A DNA stretch of 38,455 nt from Sorangium cellulosum. GTDB taxonomy: Bacteria; Myxococcota_A; Polyangia; Polyangiales; Polyangiaceae. Of this stretch, positions 37,834 to 38,455 are shown piece after piece. A program made the translations under genes and the position numbers. The notes beneath the pieces are model-generated. The model ran no database searches. It was given only the letters and a program-made list of their open reading frames with translations, and was not told where the DNA came from. Positions within the stretch are counted from its first letter, which is position 1. Every line of letters starts with the position of its first letter. The stretch spans positions 1-38,455 of the forward strand of contig NZ_JEMA01000467.1 in NCBI RefSeq assembly GCF_001589285.1, written 5' to 3'.

Positions 37834-38455
37834 TCAGAGCGTGAACTCGACGCTCTTCTCCTCGGTCGCTGCGGAGGGCGACAGGTCGAGCACCATGCTG
37901 TACGAGCGCTGGCCGATCCGCGCGCTGAGGCGGACGCGGATCGGGGCGGTCGCGTCGTTCAGCTTGTCGAGCCGCACGACGACGCGGTAGCGGCCGCGGG
38001 CCGGCTCGCCCTCGGTGAGGAAGACGTTCTCCACGTTCTGCTCCTGGCACTCGCCGCTCACGCGCGGGCAGTCGCGGTCCTTCATGAGGCCGCTCGCGGT
38101 CGGCTCCCCGACACGGGCGAGCTCTCCCGTCGGGTCATAGACGTTGAGATCGACGTCGGCCTCGGGCTCCTCCCAGGCGATCGTGAACTGGAGGATCCCG
38201 GTGTGGAGCCCGCACCCCTCGTCGATCACGCCGTTGCAGTTGTTGTCGTGCGCGTCGAAGCAGAGCTCGACCCCCGTCGGCGTGCAGGCGACCTCGAGCC
38301 CGACGCCCTCCGAGACCTTGAGGTCCTTCGGCTCGAGGGGCGGCCTGGGCGGGGGCGGCGGCACCTCGATGCAGCCTGCGAGCAGCAGGGCGAACGGGGC
38401 CGCCGCGCGCGGGAGGAGGGCGAGCGCCGCGTGCAGGCCGCCGAGCGCCGCGCGG
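37834..38455 (-). CDS. lipoprotein with MopE-like Cys/Asp motif, 5' end outside window
   Basis: The frame is open to the right edge, so the start is missing. The visible part begins in a signal peptide (PFALLLAGC gives the lipobox) followed by a Pro-rich segment. CFDAHDNNCNGVIDEGC is the putative metal-binding motif widespread in myxobacterial surface proteins and named for MopE. The C-terminal part (LQFTIAWEEPEADVDLNVYDPTGEL to the end) is a beta-sandwich resembling YfaP/DUF2135-type domains, an inference from pattern only. Surface-exposed lipoprotein of unknown role. A GTG at 38364 is in frame but would remove the signal peptide. Confidence 0.75.
   Translation of the reverse strand, partial: RAALGGLHAALALLPRAAAPFALLLAGCIEVPPPPPRPPLEPKDLKVSEGVGLEVACTPTGVELCFDAHDNNCNGVIDEGCGLHTGILQFTIAWEEPEADVDLNVYDPTGELARVGEPTASGLMKDRDCPRVSGECQEQNVENVFLTEGEPARGRYRVVVRLDKLNDATAPIRVRLSARIGQRSYSMVLDLSPSAATEEKSVEFTL

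Overview
The window is very GC-rich throughout, uses GC-ending codons and has long antisense open frames as by-products. Together with two eukaryote-like Ser/Thr kinases, PEGA proteins, many lipoproteins with low-complexity linkers, a MopE-like Cys/Asp motif and a FIST/histidine-kinase pair, this points to a large-genome myxobacterium of the Sorangium/Polyangium type. That is inferred from gene style, not from a marker gene. It looks like chromosomal core plus lineage-specific genes. I see no insertion sequence, prophage, integron, CRISPR array, tRNA or rRNA.

Left part (1-13 kb): a leftward argB plus PGPGW-type membrane protein pair; a divergent M20 metallopeptidase; a Uma2-type protein with a coiled-coil tail, probably on a leaderless mRNA; an RlmI-like rRNA methyltransferase; a lipoprotein; then FIST sensor, GAF histidine kinase, divergent GH77 4-alpha-glucanotransferase and an outer-membrane barrel protein.

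Middle (13-26 kb): a stand-alone type II thioesterase, class I fumarase, a small coupled gene pair (101-aa protein plus alpha/beta hydrolase) behind a leader hairpin that hides the ribosome binding site, and a PEGA Ser/Thr kinase behind a palindrome-rich 512-base leader. Next comes a leftward block: a SodC-like lipoprotein that looks copper-only, a YkgJ-type Cys-cluster protein, a PEGA-like protein and a trehalose synthase-maltokinase fusion.

Right part (26-38 kb): a lipoprotein, a kinase with a six-helix membrane domain before the catalytic domain, an isolated gspC, a Rieske/cytochrome b-c operon, an Omp85 protein, a small Cys-pair protein, an EtfD-like membrane iron-sulfur quinone reductase, and a MopE-like lipoprotein cut by the right edge. 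Fumarase, EtfD and the bc complex all relate to quinone-linked respiration. TreS-Mak and GH77 both act on alpha-glucans/maltose. Neither set is one operon.

The strongest anomaly is the cytochrome b: aligned from memory with cytochrome b6, it has Ser at the fourth haem-ligand His and PAWY in place of PEWY at the quinol-oxidation site, while the partner Rieske protein is intact. Next are the copper-only SOD-like lipoprotein and the SD-burying hairpin at 15795-15826.
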